From assembly GCF_004193775.1 (NCBI RefSeq), contig NC_041008.1:46347136-46411135 (forward strand): DNA of 64,000 nt, read 5' to 3'. The DNA comes from Glycine soja (lineage: Eukaryota; Streptophyta; Magnoliopsida; Fabales; Fabaceae). The notes below the pieces were generated by a model. That model saw nothing but the letters and a program-made list of their open reading frames with translations, ran no database searches and was not told the DNA's origin. The position numbers and the translations under genes were made by a program. Below, in pieces: positions 11,669 through 25,351 of the stretch (position 1 is the first letter of the stretch; every line of letters starts with the position of its first letter).

Positions 11669-11766
11669 CATTCCAAGTAAAAACATCATAACCAAAGCTG
11701 CCACTATGGATAATCCCGCTCCTGATAACCACGCCTCAGTCAAATCTCTCGGGATTTTCTTGTTGA
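11669..11766 (-). pseudogene. Captured first-exon fragment of a PDIL5-4-like (ERGIC_N domain) protein
   Basis: The minus strand reads KKIPRDLTEAWLSGAGLSIV followed by AALVMMFLLGM and then a GT donor. This matches the N-terminal segment before and within the first membrane helix of plant protein disulfide isomerase-like 5-3/5-4, which carries an ERGIC_N domain and a thioredoxin domain. Only this exon is present. Family members usually have EASLSGAG where this copy has EAWLSGAG. It is a broken fragment with no start codon in context and no downstream exons nearby. Confidence 0.8.
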
Positions 11767-12154
11767 CAAAAATCAACAAAAACCACATAACAAAATTATC
11801 AATAAAATTATGAAAAAAGGAAGTATGCATTCACAAATTACTCATAAAATTTACATCACAAACGGTAATGTCCATAAAAAATTATAATGAATGTATGCCT
11901 GTCATAAGAGCATAAGCACATTCCTAGGCGTACCAAAAATATAAGCAACTAAATTTTGATTTCTTAATATCTACAAAAGATGAACCACTTCCCAAAGTGC
12001 ATCCTTTTTTTAAGGAACCCAAAGAAATCAAACATACAATAGCAAAGTGGAATCTTGAAGTATCAGAGTTCTGGGTATAAGGTTTCTAAGCCTATTCTAT
12101 ACATGCCTTGAAATGCCATGTAAGCCTCTCATTTGTAACATATAAGAGGCAGCC

Positions 12155-12292
12155 AAAACCATGTGGGACCTGCGGGTGCAGATGAAAATCCAAAATGGGG
12201 CAAAAAGGAAATAGTCTCTAAATGCACCAAGAACGCGGAGCCATGCAAAGTTGCTGTTTCCAGCCAACCTCTCTGGTCATTTGAGGTAAAAC
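12155..12292 (+). other. Unrecognised exon-like block with a splice donor
   Basis: A plus-strand frame reads GPAGADENPKWGKKEIVSK and continues to SSQPLWSFE, followed by GTAAAAC, a plausible donor. GC content is higher than in the surroundings. It looks like another captured exon, oriented with the neighbouring MADS fragment. I cannot name the source. Confidence 0.35.
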
Positions 12293-12436
12293 GCTTTCCA
12301 TTCTCGCAACCTTACTTAGTGTGGTGCCTTCCTTCGCATCTTCAACCGTCGAATTGCTACTCCTCCCAAAACACCAGCTCTAATTTCTCGTTCAGTTGGG
12401 CATGTTTGTGCTCTGAGAGAGCGAGAAATTAAGCCA

Positions 12437-12586
12437 ATGGGTCGAGGGAAGATCGAGATCAAAAGAATCAACAATGCCAACAGCAGACAAGTCATGTTCT
12501 CGAAGGGGAGGACCGGGTTGTTCAAGAAGGCTCAGGAACTTTCCATAGACTCCATGGGAGGAGTAGAGAGAGAAATGAAAAGATAA
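12437..12586 (+). pseudogene. Captured MADS-box fragment (first 37 residues of a MADS domain)
   Basis: The frame starts [20 protein letters not shown] and continues [17 protein letters not shown], the DNA-binding N-terminal half of a plant MADS domain. The expected continuation with Cys-Asp-Ala-Glu is missing. After ELSI the reading runs into unrelated sequence and stops at 12584-12586. Substitutions at normally basic or conserved positions (SKGRTGLF for SKRR-GLL) suggest decay. Upstream sequence resembles a MADS gene 5' UTR. It lies close to the 5' end of the Helitron and is antisense to it, unlike the other fragments. Confidence 0.85.
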
Positions 12587-12843
12587 AATAATTTTGTGAG
12601 CAAAAAGCAAAACAAGTGTCAATCTAAAAAAATTATTTCAAATTTTTTAAAATTCCAACTTTGTTACACGTGTCAAACTTTCAGGTATCAACATAATAGA
12701 AATTTCATTGGCCTTCTTTTTAATTATATATAGTATATAGATTCATTGACCGAAAATTCAAATAGTTGTAAACTTCGTTCATAATTATAGTTTTTTTATT
12801 AATGAGTTGAATGGTAAAAAGCAATAAGAAATGACGTGTGTGT

Positions 12844-12849
12844 GCCACG
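12844..12849. promoter_or_regulatory. G-box / ABRE-like CACGTG upstream of the CAR gene
   Basis: GCCACGTGAT contains the palindromic CACGTG core about 413 bases before the CAR start codon. Such elements bind bZIP and bHLH factors and are common in ABA-responsive promoters. This is a motif match only. Confidence 0.45.
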
Positions 12850-12942
12850 TGATTTGAATGTTGTAAAAAAGTAAAATGAAAGAGGAACAGAGAGCGTTGT
12901 CAGAGTCAGCAAGCACACGCTGATTTGGATTTTTTTTAGTCT

Positions 12943-12955
12943 GGTCAACGGTCAA
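12943..12955 (-). promoter_or_regulatory. Two adjacent W-box cores upstream of the CAR gene
   Basis: GGTCAACGGTCAA on the plus strand is two TTGACC cores one base apart on the minus strand. Paired W-boxes are typical WRKY factor sites. Function here is not shown. Confidence 0.4.
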
Positions 12956-13261
12956 TCCTGCGACGAACAAATGAGAGACCGCCACCTGTTGTTTTTGTAA
13001 TTTTTACCTGCAGTAGTCGGTGGACGAGGAAATTCCATTGGCATTAAATTTGATTGCCGAGTCAGATGAACATTTAACAGCAACAGATCACTTAGTTGTT
13101 TGTTATTTGTTATTGTCTCTGCTTAATTTCCTTTTGATTGTTATCTATATCCTAAATAACCCTTTTTAATTTCCAAAGATCATCACTTCACTTGGCGCTT
13201 GCTCCTACCATTCATTTCCCTTTGTTCATTTGATTTTGTGCTTCTTCAACATCCGAGAACA

Positions 13262-14279
13262 ATGGATGAACAGCTTAAGATACTAAAAGTCATTGTTGTG
13301 CAAGGGAAAAGATTAGTGATCCGGGATTTCAAGAGCAGTGACCCTTATGTTGTTGTCAAGCTGGGGAATCAGGTAATTAACTTGGATTCACATTTCAGTT
13401 TTGCCTTGTGTCTTTTTATATCAACTCTATGTATCGTTTTTAAACATTAGAACGTTGAAATTATTCATTATCATGTATATCAGACAGCAAAGACCAGGGT
13501 CATTCGTTGTTGCCTGAATCCTGTATGGAATGAAGAGCTGAATTTCACTCTGACAGAACCTTTGGGAGTTCTCAATTTGGTGAGTTTCCTCTTATTTATT
13601 TGCATTTGTAAATATACACTTTTATTTGTTGACGTTTTGAAAAAAAAAAAAATGAGCTCGAGATTGAGAATTTTAGTACTTGTTAGTTAACAGGTCAGAC
13701 CTCAACATATTTTCTTCTAAGTATCAATATGATGATCTAATAAGTAAAATAGTAAACAATAAGGTGTAGTAATTAACTCACCACTTGTATCTTTGGCTAG
13801 CTGAAAACTTTGTGAGTTTCAGTTTGCAGCCAAAGATAACCATTACTACATTACTAACTAGTTTACTGGTATCTTCCTCCCAGACAATTTACATGCATTT
13901 TATTATAATGTATTGATTATTTTTGTGGCGAAATATTTGAAATGCTGAGTTTAATTAGGTTGTAACTAAGTTGGTTTTTGGATAGGAAGTATTTGATAAA
14001 GATCTTTGGAAGGCTGATGACAAGATGGGAAATAGTTACCTGAACCTTCAGCCATTAATCTCTGCAGCCAGATTAAGAGATATTTTAAAGGTGTCCTCTG
14101 GTGAGACTACATTGAGGAAGGTGACACCGGATAGTGAAAATTGTCTTGCCCGTGAAAGTAGCATCAATTGTGTTAATGGCGAAGTGCTACAAAATGTTTG
14201 GCTAAGGCTTCGTGGGGTCGAGTCTGGGGAGCTACAACTGACCATCAAGTTGATCACTTCTGCTGCTTCTCCAAAATAG
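13262..14279 (+). CDS. CAR: C2-domain abscisic acid-related (CAR) protein
   Basis: Three exons, 13262-13372, 13484-13579 and 13986-14279, join in frame to give a complete 166-residue protein, the usual CAR length. The single C2 domain fills the N-terminal half. Calcium-binding aspartates of the two loops are visible at D22 and D27 (RDFKSSDPYV) and at D73, D75 and D81 (VFDKDLWKADDKMG). The C-terminal half has the CAR-specific insert with the conserved ending LQNVWLRLRGVESGELQLTI. CAR proteins bind negatively charged plasma-membrane lipids in a Ca2+-dependent way and recruit PYR/PYL ABA receptors; some are described as GAPs for small GTPases. ATG 13262 is chosen because it opens the conserved domain directly. 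The start lies about 520 bases from the Helitron end, and the short promoter between has a G-box and paired W-boxes. Confidence 0.93.
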
Positions 14280-14490
14280 TGCCCTTATCCTTTCTTTGAT
14301 TTCATAATATTTTGCTGTTGAACTCCTCATAGTCATAGATACCAAATCTAATTTTGTAGTTAATTAGTTGGTGGTGAGCTAGATCTCAAAGCCACTTGAA
14401 GCTGTATATTCAAATGAAAATGCTTTTGATTCATGGCTTCTTCTAAGTTGTGTTGTGTTTGTCTTCCCTTGTATCACATCATCACAAATT

Positions 14491-14496
14491 AATAAA
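14491..14496 (+). terminator. Probable polyadenylation signal of the CAR gene
   Basis: AATAAA occurs about 210 bases after the stop, following a GT-rich stretch, as in many plant 3' UTRs. Confidence 0.4.
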
Positions 14497-14499
14497 ACA

Positions 14500-15630
14500 A
14501 GCCTTTTATTTTAGCAATTAACACTCATTTGAGATTTCAGAATTCAGAATTAATTTGGTGATTTGTACTCAATGAAATACAAATGTAAATTTTCATGAAA
14601 GTCGTATCTTTTGGGGCCACTGTTATTAGGCTTGTAAGATACGGGTGTTTTTGTGGCAATAAGATCAATCCAACTTTCCAATGTAGGCCGAAACAGTTCT
14701 CGACTAGACTATGTTAGGAGACTAATTAATGTATAGGTTACGGGTCAAATAGGCTAACAGTCTAACACAAGCGTCCACTTTTTTGTTTTTAAGATTTGAC
14801 ATTTTAAACTTGGAATTTTATTGATTAGAAATAAGAATAAAAAAATGTCAAATTTTCTTCTAGCACCCAACATAACTTCTTCTATACTCAACAAGTGTAG
14901 TGAAAAGACTAAATTATCCTTTAGTTAAAAATCAAATACACTATCCCTCCTCACAGCAATCACTCATGTCACTAACGCTTCCTTTCCCTCTCCACAACAC
15001 CTGACATCATTGTCGCCTCCTTCCTCTCCTTGCTGTGTCGCAAGTCCGTTTCTCCCCTCCATCATAATTAACTTGCATTCTTTCATTATTAATATATTTG
15101 TATAAATATTAAATATTTAATGGTATTAAATATTTATACAAATATTGTTTCAAAGTTAAAAAATATAAAAATTAATATCTTCATTCATTTATAAATATTT
15201 AAAAGTATTAAAATAATTATTTATAAAATAATAAAGTAGTCATTTATTAGAAATAAAAAAAAAAATACTTTGATTTTGATCATATATTTTAGTTTGCTAG
15301 AATTAGTGTTTTCAACTATAAAATTTAGTTTAATTAAATGTTTATTTATGAATAATTAAATTGTAATTTATAAAATATTTAAAATAAAATTGTAGTTTGA
15401 TTATGATGATGTATTTTAGTTTGCTAGATTAATCATTTAATGTTACTTTAATTTTTTTTATTACATTTGTTAAAATATATTACATTTAATAATACAATAT
15501 GGTTTTAGAAGGTTTTTTTAGTTAATTTGTTAGTTAGTTTTTGAGTAATAGAATGAAAAAAATTTGTTTTGAAATATGAAAGTCAACTATTATTTGAATG
15601 ACGACTTGATATTAATGTACAAATTTGTAG
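14500..15630. other. AT-rich intergenic stretch with no gene
   Basis: No gene-like frame was found. From about 15080 the sequence is a low-complexity AT run with repeated ATTAAATATTTATAC phrases. Part of it (15105-15145) is an imperfect inverted repeat. Confidence 0.5.
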
Positions 15631-15636
15631 ATTATG

Positions 15637-16080
15637 TTTAGAATCAGAGGATTGTGTTGGACTTTAGGTAGAGTTTTAGGAAGAGCCTTAAGTAGACAGG
15701 TTGTTGGTGATGGGAAAGAAGTCTCTCAACGGCGAAGGCCAACAGCATCTGTACGTAGACAATGACGTAGACAATGAGCAGTTGTAGCTGTTGTTGAGGA
15801 TGTTGATCATGTGGATCTGACGAGATTCATGCACAGTCTCATAAGCCAATTATGGATGATGTAGGTGCTGATACAAATGATTTTTCAGACAAACCCCATT
15901 ACACATCATGTGACATCTAAAGTTTGGGCAAGAGATGTAGTTATTTGTTTAATTATATCATATTTGAATAATTATTTGTCATTTTATTTGAACCAATTAA
16001 TTTTAATTATGTGCAAGGATGTACTGAGTTGAAGTTGGTCTCTCATGGGATTTTAATTAATTTCAAACACACCAGGTTGT
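15637..16080 (+). mobile_element. Degenerate PMD/MAIN-like transposon ORF fragment
   Basis: The plus strand reads RGLCWTLGRVLGRALSRQ and then EVSQRRRPTASVRRQ before a stop. Further on are acidic pieces such as VAVVEDVDHVD and, after an AT-rich insertion, TELKLVSHG. This order is the N-terminal pattern of the abundant legume transposon proteins with a plant mobile domain (PMD, also annotated as protein phosphatase 7 long form). Stops and frameshifts interrupt it and the PMD domain itself is not visible. Confidence 0.6.
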
Positions 16081-18352
16081 TCTTCATTGTCTTCATTCAT
16101 ATTAACTTCTTTAAACATTATGTTATCATATATCCACTCATCTTCATCTATTTTAACAAAACATTACAAAAATTCAATGACAAACTAATAACCCCTAAAG
16201 ACACCATACATAATTCTAATTATTTATAAAAAAATCTATTTATTTTTTAAAAATTAATGTTAGAAATTTATTTTAAAATCTTCTACACTGGATAAGTATG
16301 TCTATATATCAATAAATATGTTTTTTAACATATATTATTACAGAATTTTATTATTTTTTTACCGTGTATACTAATATATTACATTGAAATTGATAAGCAT
16401 ATATATGAAAATTTATATCTAAATTTTCATATTTTATACACTTGCATAAACTAGTTAATGTAATAATATTTACATAAATATTATAAAAAGTATAACTAAA
16501 TTTATAAAAAAAAACATTTAAATTTTTTTTTTTAAATTTTAAAAAATATTTAGATTATATGAATTGACAGACAATTCGTATAACTTATATGAATCAACAA
16601 TCTGTATAATTCATACGAACTGTTAATCGTATGCTTATTATAACACAAATTCAATTTACAAACAAAAAAACTTACCTCCTCCATGGTTACATCGTAACAT
16701 TCATCACGATGACAATTATGTACTCCAAATGACCAGAGCAACAGTTCATCTCGATCAAACCAGTCACAAGATAAAAGGAGTTCAACTAAAAGGATACGGG
16801 GATGATGTATGAAGAAAAAAAAAACAACATAGAAGAGGATATTAAACTTTGAAATTTTTAAAAAATTGTTGGATGTAAAAGAAATATGTATAGTGTATGA
16901 AGAAAATTCCAAAAATCTCACGTTTCTTATTTGCCTTTGGGCTCTGATTCTGAATGGTAATACCAGTAGTTACGACAAAAAAATAAATAATCCAGCTCCA
17001 ACTTTTTAAGCTTATTTTGTCACTTTTCTCAAACCCAAAGGAACAAGACTAATATTCTCTGTGTAAAAAAAGAAGAAGAAGAAAGAAACAAGATGAATAA
17101 AATAAGTAGTCAATTTAAAATAATAAGTTAAATTATTGTAAAATATAAAAATTGTGACTAAGGTAATTTAGAAGATGCCATATAAAACTAAATTCTTATG
17201 CTATACTCTCTGATCACATTGCTTTCTTTAAACAAATTATTTTTTTTCAAAAAGATTGTAATTATTTTTAGGTTATTATTTTTCAAAATGATTGTAATTA
17301 CTAAATTCTTATAGGATAATAATACTCCAATAATAAATATTTTCTCAAACCCAAAATGAACTATATTTAGAAGATGCCATATAAAACTAAATTCTTATGC
17401 TGTACTCTGATCACATTGCTTTCTTTAAACAATTTTTTTTTTCAAAAAGATTGTAATTTATTACTTAGTTTTATTGATAATACTTTTTACTTTTTATTAT
17501 GTTAGCTATTCAATTTTTATAATTATTTTTAAAAATTAAACAAAGATCACAGTTATTATAATTATTAATGAGTTGAAGCATCACTTTTAGTAATTATTTT
17601 TAGGTTATTATTATCCTATATCTTGGGAGTATTGATTAATAAATTAAAAAAAGAAAATGTTTATTTTGAATATTATAGGAGAGTGTAAAAAAGTTATGAC
17701 TAAGGTAAATTTGAATATTTCAATATTTTTTTAATTCTTTAACTGTCGTAAGGGCACTGATTTATATTCAAAATTTTATTTTATTCAAAGTGAATTAATC
17801 CAAACACATTATCCATTTCCAAAGAACAATACGTGGTTAATTTAAATGGCACTGAATATTTTTTTAATTAAAGCTTTATGTGTAGAAAAGAACTTCATTA
17901 TAAGAGTTAATTGTAAGAAAAATAGGAGTGGAGACTTGTTTGACATTTGGACTAAAGAAAAGAACTTGTCCGTCCAAATCCCGAAAGATAGGTACATTAC
18001 ATTCGGAAGTGATTAGGATTAGGAAGACGCATTGCATGGCATGCAAAAGACAAGGTGAAGAAGATGGGCAAGTGGGTCCCTCCCTCCCTTAACATTATAC
18101 CATACCAATCAAAAACGTTGTCTTTGATTTCTCTTCTCTTCTCTTTAGCTGCTTCTTCTGTCTCTCTAAACTAAACTAACATTAACATCACATCCGGATT
18201 GCTCTGTTACTGTGGGTGAGTTGGGTTTTTGATCCTCCTTTTGTTGTCATATAAACAAACTGCATCATCATTTTTCATATCATTTTCTTTCTGTTGCTTT
18301 CAGATTAAAAGGCCGTCTTTCCTCATTTCTGACGTACGCTCCCCATCCATCC
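16081..18352. other. AT-rich spacer and promoter region of the thiolase gene
   Basis: No gene was recognised. The last 250 bases before 18353 contain CT-rich leader-like sequence (TTCTCTTCTCTTCTC) and are the likely 5' UTR. A possible leader intron starts at a GTGAGT near 18213 and ends at the CAG at 18299-18302. Confidence 0.45.
17167..17459 (+). repeat. Direct repeat of about 93 bp with a 199 bp period
   Basis: AGAAGATGCCATATAAAACT, then AAATTCTTATGCT and TGATCACATTGCTTTC, occur at 17170-17260 and again at 17370-17459. The copies differ by a few bases and by small length changes in a T run. Confidence 0.8.
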
Positions 18353-22546
<4,194 letters not shown>

Positions 22547-22914
22547 CAAAGATCATACTACTTTGCAACACTTGTACTTTTATTTTTTTCTCTTTTTTTA
22601 AAGGACAAAACATTTAATAAGTATAGTTACCAGCAAAGTATGAGTGATACTAGATTCAACCCTCTTAAGCAAAGTCTTGAGTTTGAGTACTGTGAATGAA
22701 AAAAATGTAATTGAGAAGAGATATCTCACTAAAGATTGTTTACCAGATTTCTCTATAAAGATTAGTCATTAACAAAATTAGTGGTACTCTACAATGACAA
22801 CAAAAAGAAAAACATGTAATAACTAATAAGTTTGGTCAAAGGAAGAAATGGTTTTAGTAAGGCTCCACATATTGAAACTGTTTGCTGCTGTGCCTCTCTA
22901 CTTTTATATTTGGT

Positions 22915-23330
22915 TAAATGATCATTTTGGTGTTTATCTTATTTATTTTGCTAAAAAATGGTCCTTTATCTTTAATTATTTTATTTTGGTCTTTTTATTT
23001 TATTTAAAAGATTTAAAATAGTCATTTATCTTTCAAAAATTTTACTTTGTTATCTTATTTTTTATTTAAAAGATTTAAAATGATCTTTCAATCATTTAAA
23101 TATATTTAATTTTGTCTTTCGAATAATACTCAGATAAAGAATAATTTTAAATATATTTAAATAGTTAAAGTATTATTTTAAATCTTTTAAATCATATGAT
23201 ATGTCAAAGTCAATCCTTTAATTTTGAATCTTTTAAATAAAATAAAAGGTTAAAATAATTTTTTTATAAAATGAATGACTAAACTGAATGAAAAAAATAA
23301 GATTAAGACATAAAATCATCATTTAGTCTT
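22915..23330. mobile_element. MITE-like inverted-repeat element
   Basis: The left edge reads TTGGTTAAATGATCATTTTGG. The right edge, on the opposite strand, reads AAAGACTAAATGATGATTTTATG. Between them are repeated phrases such as TTTAAAAGATTTAAAATAG. The arms match only partly, so this is a tentative old element. Confidence 0.4.
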
Positions 23331-24128
23331 TATATTTTTTTTGAGTTTGTTGGTGTAATTGTATGGTTAATATATGAATTAGGTCACTTTATTTAAAAAA
23401 AGAGTACACGTAGGCAGTTAATATATGAATTCACATGCTTAACCCATCGTTTTACTTAAAAAACTAAGTAAGCTAATTTGTCAACCTGTTTTTTATGTTA
23501 TTAAATTAATTAATTAACCTATCAATCCTAGCTAAAACAAAATATGTTGACATTTAATAGTGCGTAAGGGTGCTCCTTGATGATGCACCATAATTAACAA
23601 TTAGGTCACTTTATTAGTGCGTACTTTATGTATTGTACAGATATTTTAAAATTTAAGTAAAAAATATAAGAAGCTTAGATTTAGGAGGGAAATAATAAAT
23701 AAAAAATTAAAGTAGATAAAATTAAGATTTGAGACCAAAAAGTTAATATAAAAAATTTGAAACGGATTAATGTTGAAATTTAAGAATTTACAATCTCATT
23801 GTAAAGGGAAATTTACTGTTAGAAACTTTAACGTCAAAGAAAATCCCAATGTTTTAAAAATTAATAATAAGTGCTTATAAAAAAATAAGTGCTGACTAAT
23901 AGTAAGGTAACGTGCTACAAGAATAAAAGGTAAAAGTAAAACAAAATAAAAAATACTCACATTCAAGTATAAATATTTTTACTTCATCTAAAAATACTTG
24001 TTATTCTTAAAAAAATAAAAATATTAATTATTTTTTCAGCATATCTTTATTTATTAGTATTTCACCTAAACGCTTAAATATATTTATAATTATATTTAGG
24101 TTCTTTTTGACAAGGATATTTTTATTAA

Positions 24129-24460
24129 GACTAAATATGGTTTTTGTCTCTTATTTAAATTTTTTGTTTCAATTTAGTCTCTAAAGTTTAAAAAGGTTTT
24201 GTTAGACTAAGTTGATTCTTCTATTAGTTTATAAAACTAATTTACTTAACTTGATAACACGTGACAAACCTTAAGAGATGTCAAATTAGATAGGCATTTG
24301 TGTTTATCAAAATGAACATCATTAATACAAAAAATTGACTAAAGAATCATTTTGGTCTAACAAGAAACTTTAAAGAATAAAAGTGAAATTTTTTAAACTT
24401 GGGAGACCAAATTAAAACAAAAAAAAAAATGAGCTCCGAGTGAAATTATGTTTTAGCCTT
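24129..24460. mobile_element. MITE with inverted-repeat arms
   Basis: The left arm reads AAGACTAAATATGGTTTTTG and continues TTTCAATTTAGTCTC and TAAAGTTTAAAAAGG. The reverse complement of the right arm reads AAGGCTAAAACATAATTTCA, TTTTAATTTGGTCTC and CAAGTTTAAAAAATT. The arms are about 80-100 bases and the element about 330 bp, with no coding capacity. Confidence 0.6.
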
Positions 24461-25048
24461 TTATAAATATTTTTTTATTGTATTTTTATAAGGATTAGTT
24501 ATTAGTAACAATTGGAGTTTGGAGAATAAACCATATTAGCTATGTTTGTGCTGTCCTTAACAACACAGATAAGATCTACAAGATTTACCATAGATCATAG
24601 TCCTAACGATCATATTGTATTATCATCCTCATAATGTTAGATAATGAGACAGCAATTAGCCAACATCTAAACATCATGGATTGAGTTGCACGTAACAGAC
24701 CCTTCTTTTCCGCATATACCCCAATGCTTACACAATTACGCACAATAAAAGGTCTTTTTGTATTTGACCACCCTGTTTGGTTGGTATGTACTGTCAGCCC
24801 CAGCACAAACCTCTCTGTCCCTTGAGCTAAAATAGAATAACTAATTCTACATCCCAGCACATTTAACCAACCAAAATCTGGGATGTTCTTTTCAAAGGGC
24901 CCTGAACTTTCTAATGTCAAAAGTTGGACTCAAGGAACCTATGCTTTCATCAGGGTTCTTTTGAGTTCCAACACCTTTGCTTTGGAAATTGATTCGACCT
25001 GATCAAGTGAAAGACAGATTCTTCAGGCTTCATCTTTGTTTCTTTCAC

Positions 25049-25323
25049 GTAAGAACATTGCTCTCCGTTATTGTAACTTAAAATATTACCATCATTTTCA
25101 TTGAGTTTAACATGTACCCTTCATTGGTGCCAATGACATGTGCTATTCAACTTTTGAAGAAGGAAAAAATTATGCTTTATAATGTCGTACAATACAATCA
25201 TTAATATCAGAGCTGGCAACATTAGAAAGTTTAAATATTTTGCAGTTTCATTTACCAATATCAAGAGTTGTCTTGCAGCAGCTTAATTCATAGAATTCGA
25301 TCTCTTTGCAATTAATTTTGCAG
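25049..25323 (+). other. Probable 5' UTR intron of the WEB-family gene
   Basis: CAC followed by GTAAGAACA is a strong donor at 25049. TTTTGCAG at 25316-25323 is a strong acceptor, 28 bases before the start codon. The sequence before the donor is leader-like. Confidence 0.5.
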
Positions 25324-25351
25324 ACCATTTTTCCAATTTAGAGCAAAGAAA

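Larger units (their letters stand above)
5176..12741 (-). mobile_element. Non-autonomous Helitron carrying captured gene fragments
   Basis: Read on the minus strand, the right boundary at 12741 starts TCTATATACTATATATAATT and is preceded by A, the classic plant Helitron 5' end. Not far inside is a GACACGTGT box that is common in such elements. The left boundary has a perfect 24-base palindrome at 5184-5207 (arm TAACCCGTGCGT) followed after a few bases by CTAG at 5176-5179. This matches a Helitron 3' hairpin and its CTRR end. No long inverted repeats or target duplication are seen, as expected. The base after CTAG is A where T is usual, so the 3' junction is slightly off or mutated. No Rep/helicase gene is visible, so the element would depend on an autonomous partner. 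Four gene fragments inside lie in the Helitron sense direction with splice sites kept, and one lies antisense. The two ends were paired by motif only; two elements or later rearrangement are possible. Confidence 0.68.
22547..25048. other. Intergenic stretch with MITE-like repeats, no gene
   Basis: Apart from the two repeat elements listed separately and the likely leader of the WEB gene at its right end, no feature was supported. An open minus-strand frame at 24603-24920 has no family resemblance. Confidence 0.5.

Noticed and set aside
16550..16921. 123-codon minus-strand open frame
   Set aside because: Rich in Phe, Ile, Ser and His from AT-rich DNA; no domain, no promoter and no conserved motif.
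24603..24920. 105-codon minus-strand open frame upstream of the WEB gene
   Set aside because: No recognisable family. It overlaps the probable promoter of the WEB gene.
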